This document shows positions 62,080 to 64,000 of a stretch of 64,000 nt of DNA, piece by piece. A program made the translations under genes and the position numbers. The stretch is from Chloroflexota bacterium (GTDB lineage: Bacteria; Chloroflexota; Anaerolineae; 4572-78; J111): assembly GCA_016860845.1 (NCBI GenBank), contig BOKF01000007.1:124001-188000 (forward strand). Direction: 5' to 3'. Position 1 is the stretch's first letter. Every line of letters starts with the position of its first letter. The notes under the pieces were generated by a model. The model had not been told where the DNA came from and made no database searches. It saw only the letters and a program-made list of their open reading frames with translations.

Positions 62080-64000
62080 ATGCCAATCGGGTACAATGGG
62101 AAGATTCTGCATGTCAATTTAACCACGGGCGAGATGACGGTCGAGGAGCCGCCGGAGAGTTTTTACCGCAAATATATGGGCGGCAGCGCGCTCAATATGT
62201 ATTATTTGCTCAAAGAAATGCCGGCCGGGGCCGACCCGCTGGGGCCGGATAACATCCTCGCGCTCTCGGTCGGGGTGACAACCGGCGCGGCAATTTCCGG
62301 CCAGAGCCGCATGACCGCCTCGGCCAAAAGCCCGCTGACCGGCGCGATTGGCGACGCCCAGTGCGGCGGTTTTTTTCCGGCGGAAATGAAATTTGCCGGG
62401 TTCGACGCCTTTATCATCAAGGGTAAAGCACCCCGGCCGGTTTATCTGTGGGTCAACGATGGCCGCTATGAACTGCGCGACGCCGGCCATCTGTGGGGCA
62501 AAATTACCGGCGAGGTCGAGGCCATCCTCAAGGCGGAGTTGGGCGACAAGGATATCGAAGTAGCCCAGGTTGGCCCGGCGGGCGAGCGCGGCGTGCGCTT
62601 CTCGGCCATCATCAACATGAGCAACCGGGCCAACGGCCGCACCGGTATGGGCGCGGTCATGGGTAGCAAAAACCTCAAGGCGGTGGTGGTGCGGGGCAAG
62701 GAAGGCAAGAAGAATTATGCCGTCGCCAATAAAAAGGCGTTGAGCGATCTGGCCCGCATGGGGGCCAAGATGTTCCCCACCTCCGATGTCGCCGGCCTGG
62801 GCAAATACGGCACTGCCGAGACGACCGGCGTCCAGCAGGCGGTCGGCATGCTGCCGGCCTACAATTTTAACAGCGGCGTCTTTGAGGGCTGGGAAAAAAT
62901 TGACGGCCCGACCATGTATGACACGATTCTCGTCGGAGCCGCCGAAGACAAGCAGGATTTGAAGGGCCGTGACACCTGCTACAGTTGCACCATTCGCTGC
63001 AAGCGGGTGGTCGAAATTACCGAAGGCCCCTACAAGGTTGATCCCCACTACGGCGGCCCGGAATACGAAACCACCTCGACCTTTGGCAACTACTGCGGCG
63101 TTGACGACCTGGCCGCCATTGCCTACGCCAACCAGCTTTGCAACCAGTATGGGATAGATACCATTTCCTGCGGCGCGACCATCGCCTGGGCCATGGAATG
63201 TTTTGAAAACGGCCTGATCACCATGAGCGACACCGGCGGCATCGCTCTAAAATTTGGCAGCGCCGAAGCCATGGTACAAATGACCGAACTGATTGCCAAA
63301 GGTGAAGGCTTCGGCCAAATTCTGGGGATGGGTTCGGCGGCAGCGGCGAAGGCGATTGGCCGCGGCACAGAAGAGTTTCTGATTACCAGCAAGGGCCAGG
63401 AAGCCCCGGCCCACATGCCCCAGATGAAGCGCAGCCTGGCCCTGATTTATGCCGTCAATCCCTTTGGGGCCGACCACCAGAGCAGCGAGCACGACCCGGT
63501 CTACGAGGAAAATGTCGCCTACCCCGAACGGCTGGGGGCGCTGGGCCTGAGCGAAGCCCAGCCGGTGCGCTCGCTGACCCCGGAGAAAGTGCGCTTTGCC
63601 CGCAAAACCCAGTACCATTACAGCGTCATGGACAGCGTTAACGTCTGCCAGTTTGTCTACGGCCCGGCCTGGCAGCTTTACGGGCCGCAGGATTTGCGCG
63701 ACTTGATCGAGTACGTGACCGGCTGGGATGTGACCATTGACGAACTGCAAGAGGTCGGCGAGCGCCGCCTGAATATGCTGCGCGCCTTCAACGCCCGCGA
63801 AGGGATTGACCGCGAGCACGACAAGCTGGCCGAGAAGATGTTCAAAAAGGCTCTCAAAGATGGTCCCAGCGATGGTATCGCCGTAGACCGCGCCCAATTC
63901 GAAGCCGCTCTGGACGAGTATTACCGCCAGAACGAGTGGGATGTCGAGACGGGCGCGCCGACCCGGCACAAGCTGGAGGCATTGGAGCTGGGCTGGGTGG
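62080..64000 (+). CDS. aor: Aldehyde:ferredoxin oxidoreductase, tungsten-type (3' truncated)
   Basis: 640 residues to the window edge, still open. ATG 62080 with AAGGAG eight bases upstream. The N-terminal AOR domain has GYNGKILHVNLTTGEMTVEEPPE, YMGGSALNMYYLL and SGQSRMTASAKSPLTGAIGDAQCGGFFP (pterin binding). The cluster motif C-x2-C-x3-C lies in DTCYSCTIRC (about 305), with a late Cys in VNVCQF. These enzymes oxidise aldehydes to acids with ferredoxin in anaerobes. It pairs with the upstream MoaD-like carrier. Confidence 0.92.
   Translation, partial: MPIGYNGKILHVNLTTGEMTVEEPPESFYRKYMGGSALNMYYLLKEMPAGADPLGPDNILALSVGVTTGAAISGQSRMTASAKSPLTGAIGDAQCGGFFPAEMKFAGFDAFIIKGKAPRPVYLWVNDGRYELRDAGHLWGKITGEVEAILKAELGDKDIEVAQVGPAGERGVRFSAIINMSNRANGRTGMGAVMGSKNLKAVVVRGKEGKKNYAVANKKALSDLARMGAKMFPTSDVAGLGKYGTAETTGVQQAVGMLPAYNFNSGVFEGWEKIDGPTMYDTILVGAAEDKQDLKGRDTCYSCTIRCKRVVEITEGPYKVDPHYGGPEYETTSTFGNYCGVDDLAAIAYANQLCNQYGIDTISCGATIAWAMECFENGLITMSDTGGIALKFGSAEAMVQMTELIAKGEGFGQILGMGSAAAAKAIGRGTEEFLITSKGQEAPAHMPQMKRSLALIYAVNPFGADHQSSEHDPVYEENVAYPERLGALGLSEAQPVRSLTPEKVRFARKTQYHYSVMDSVNVCQFVYGPAWQLYGPQDLRDLIEYVTGWDVTIDELQEVGERRLNMLRAFNAREGIDREHDKLAEKMFKKALKDGPSDGIAVDRAQFEAALDEYYRQNEWDVETGAPTRHKLEALELGWV

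Noticed and set aside
62119..63969. Long minus-strand frames (309 and 240 codons) opposite the AOR gene
   Set aside because: Antisense shadows of a strongly conserved, GC-rich coding region; their translations are His/Ala/Gly-rich without family motifs.

Overview
The window is 64 kb of bacterial chromosome, moderately GC-rich, with short intergenic gaps and consensus-like sigma70 promoters. It probably comes from a Chloroflexota member, most likely Anaerolineae-like. The clues are the secreted beta-propeller protein with a proline linker ending in a YLPIV-type motif, the many membrane-anchored, GAF-kinase and sugar-transfer genes, the zinc-binding (C+) forms of S4, S14 and L36, and a tungsten-type aldehyde oxidoreductase. 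The phylum is an inference from gene style, not from a search.

Layout. 1-7.6 kb: a truncated secreted protein, a zinc-phospholipase-like protein, a SWIM zinc-finger protein, and two surface-polysaccharide genes (GT4 glycosyltransferase and polyprenyl-phosphate sugar transferase). 7.7-8.75 kb: a stable-RNA operon on the minus strand with a consensus promoter, in the order tRNA-Arg, RNase P RNA, tRNA-fMet, tRNA-Trp, tRNA-Gly, terminator. 8.8-13.3 kb: PfkB kinase, GAF histidine kinase, TlyA-type rRNA methyltransferase and a UbiA-family prenyltransferase. 13.3-31.5 kb: one long minus-strand ribosomal super-operon running tRNA-Tyr, tuf, S10 through L15, secY, map, L36, S13, S11, S4, rpoA, L17, truA, L13, S9, terminator. 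adk and infA, usually found around map, are absent. 31.6-36.8 kb: rlmB, cysS, a PIN/TRAM protein and radA.

37-38.3 kb holds the most striking locus: a three-gene operon of thioredoxin, a membrane-anchored thioredoxin-like protein whose CxxC motif is UxxC (in-frame UGA with a SECIS-like hairpin), and a CsoR/CstR-family repressor. A TTGACA-16-TATAAT promoter is followed by a CsoR-type palindrome. 38.3-39.9 kb: a BchE-like B12/radical-SAM protein with its own palindromic operator. 40-43.2 kb: a fluoride-riboswitch operon (histidine phosphatase, coiled-coil protein, CrcB fluoride channel, DUF190-CBS protein). 43.3-49.4 kb: ilvD, a HAD phosphatase, a tRNA threonylcarbamoyladenosine gene, two more glycosyltransferases and an amidase. 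49.5-61.5 kb: an aminotransferase, agmatinase, FRG-domain protein, DUF937 protein, ParB-like protein, and a complete polyamine ABC transporter with two substrate-binding proteins. 61.7-64 kb: a MoaD-like sulfur carrier and a truncated aldehyde:ferredoxin oxidoreductase.

Across the window, intergenic spaces carry a recurring type of hairpin whose arms are degenerate tandem repeats of period 7, 8 or 10. They sit at stop codons, inside operons (even inside the S10 operon), and sometimes encode protein termini. A separate pair of 74-75 bp palindromic elements is repeated 5 kb apart. All calls are from reading the sequence; no database search was run.
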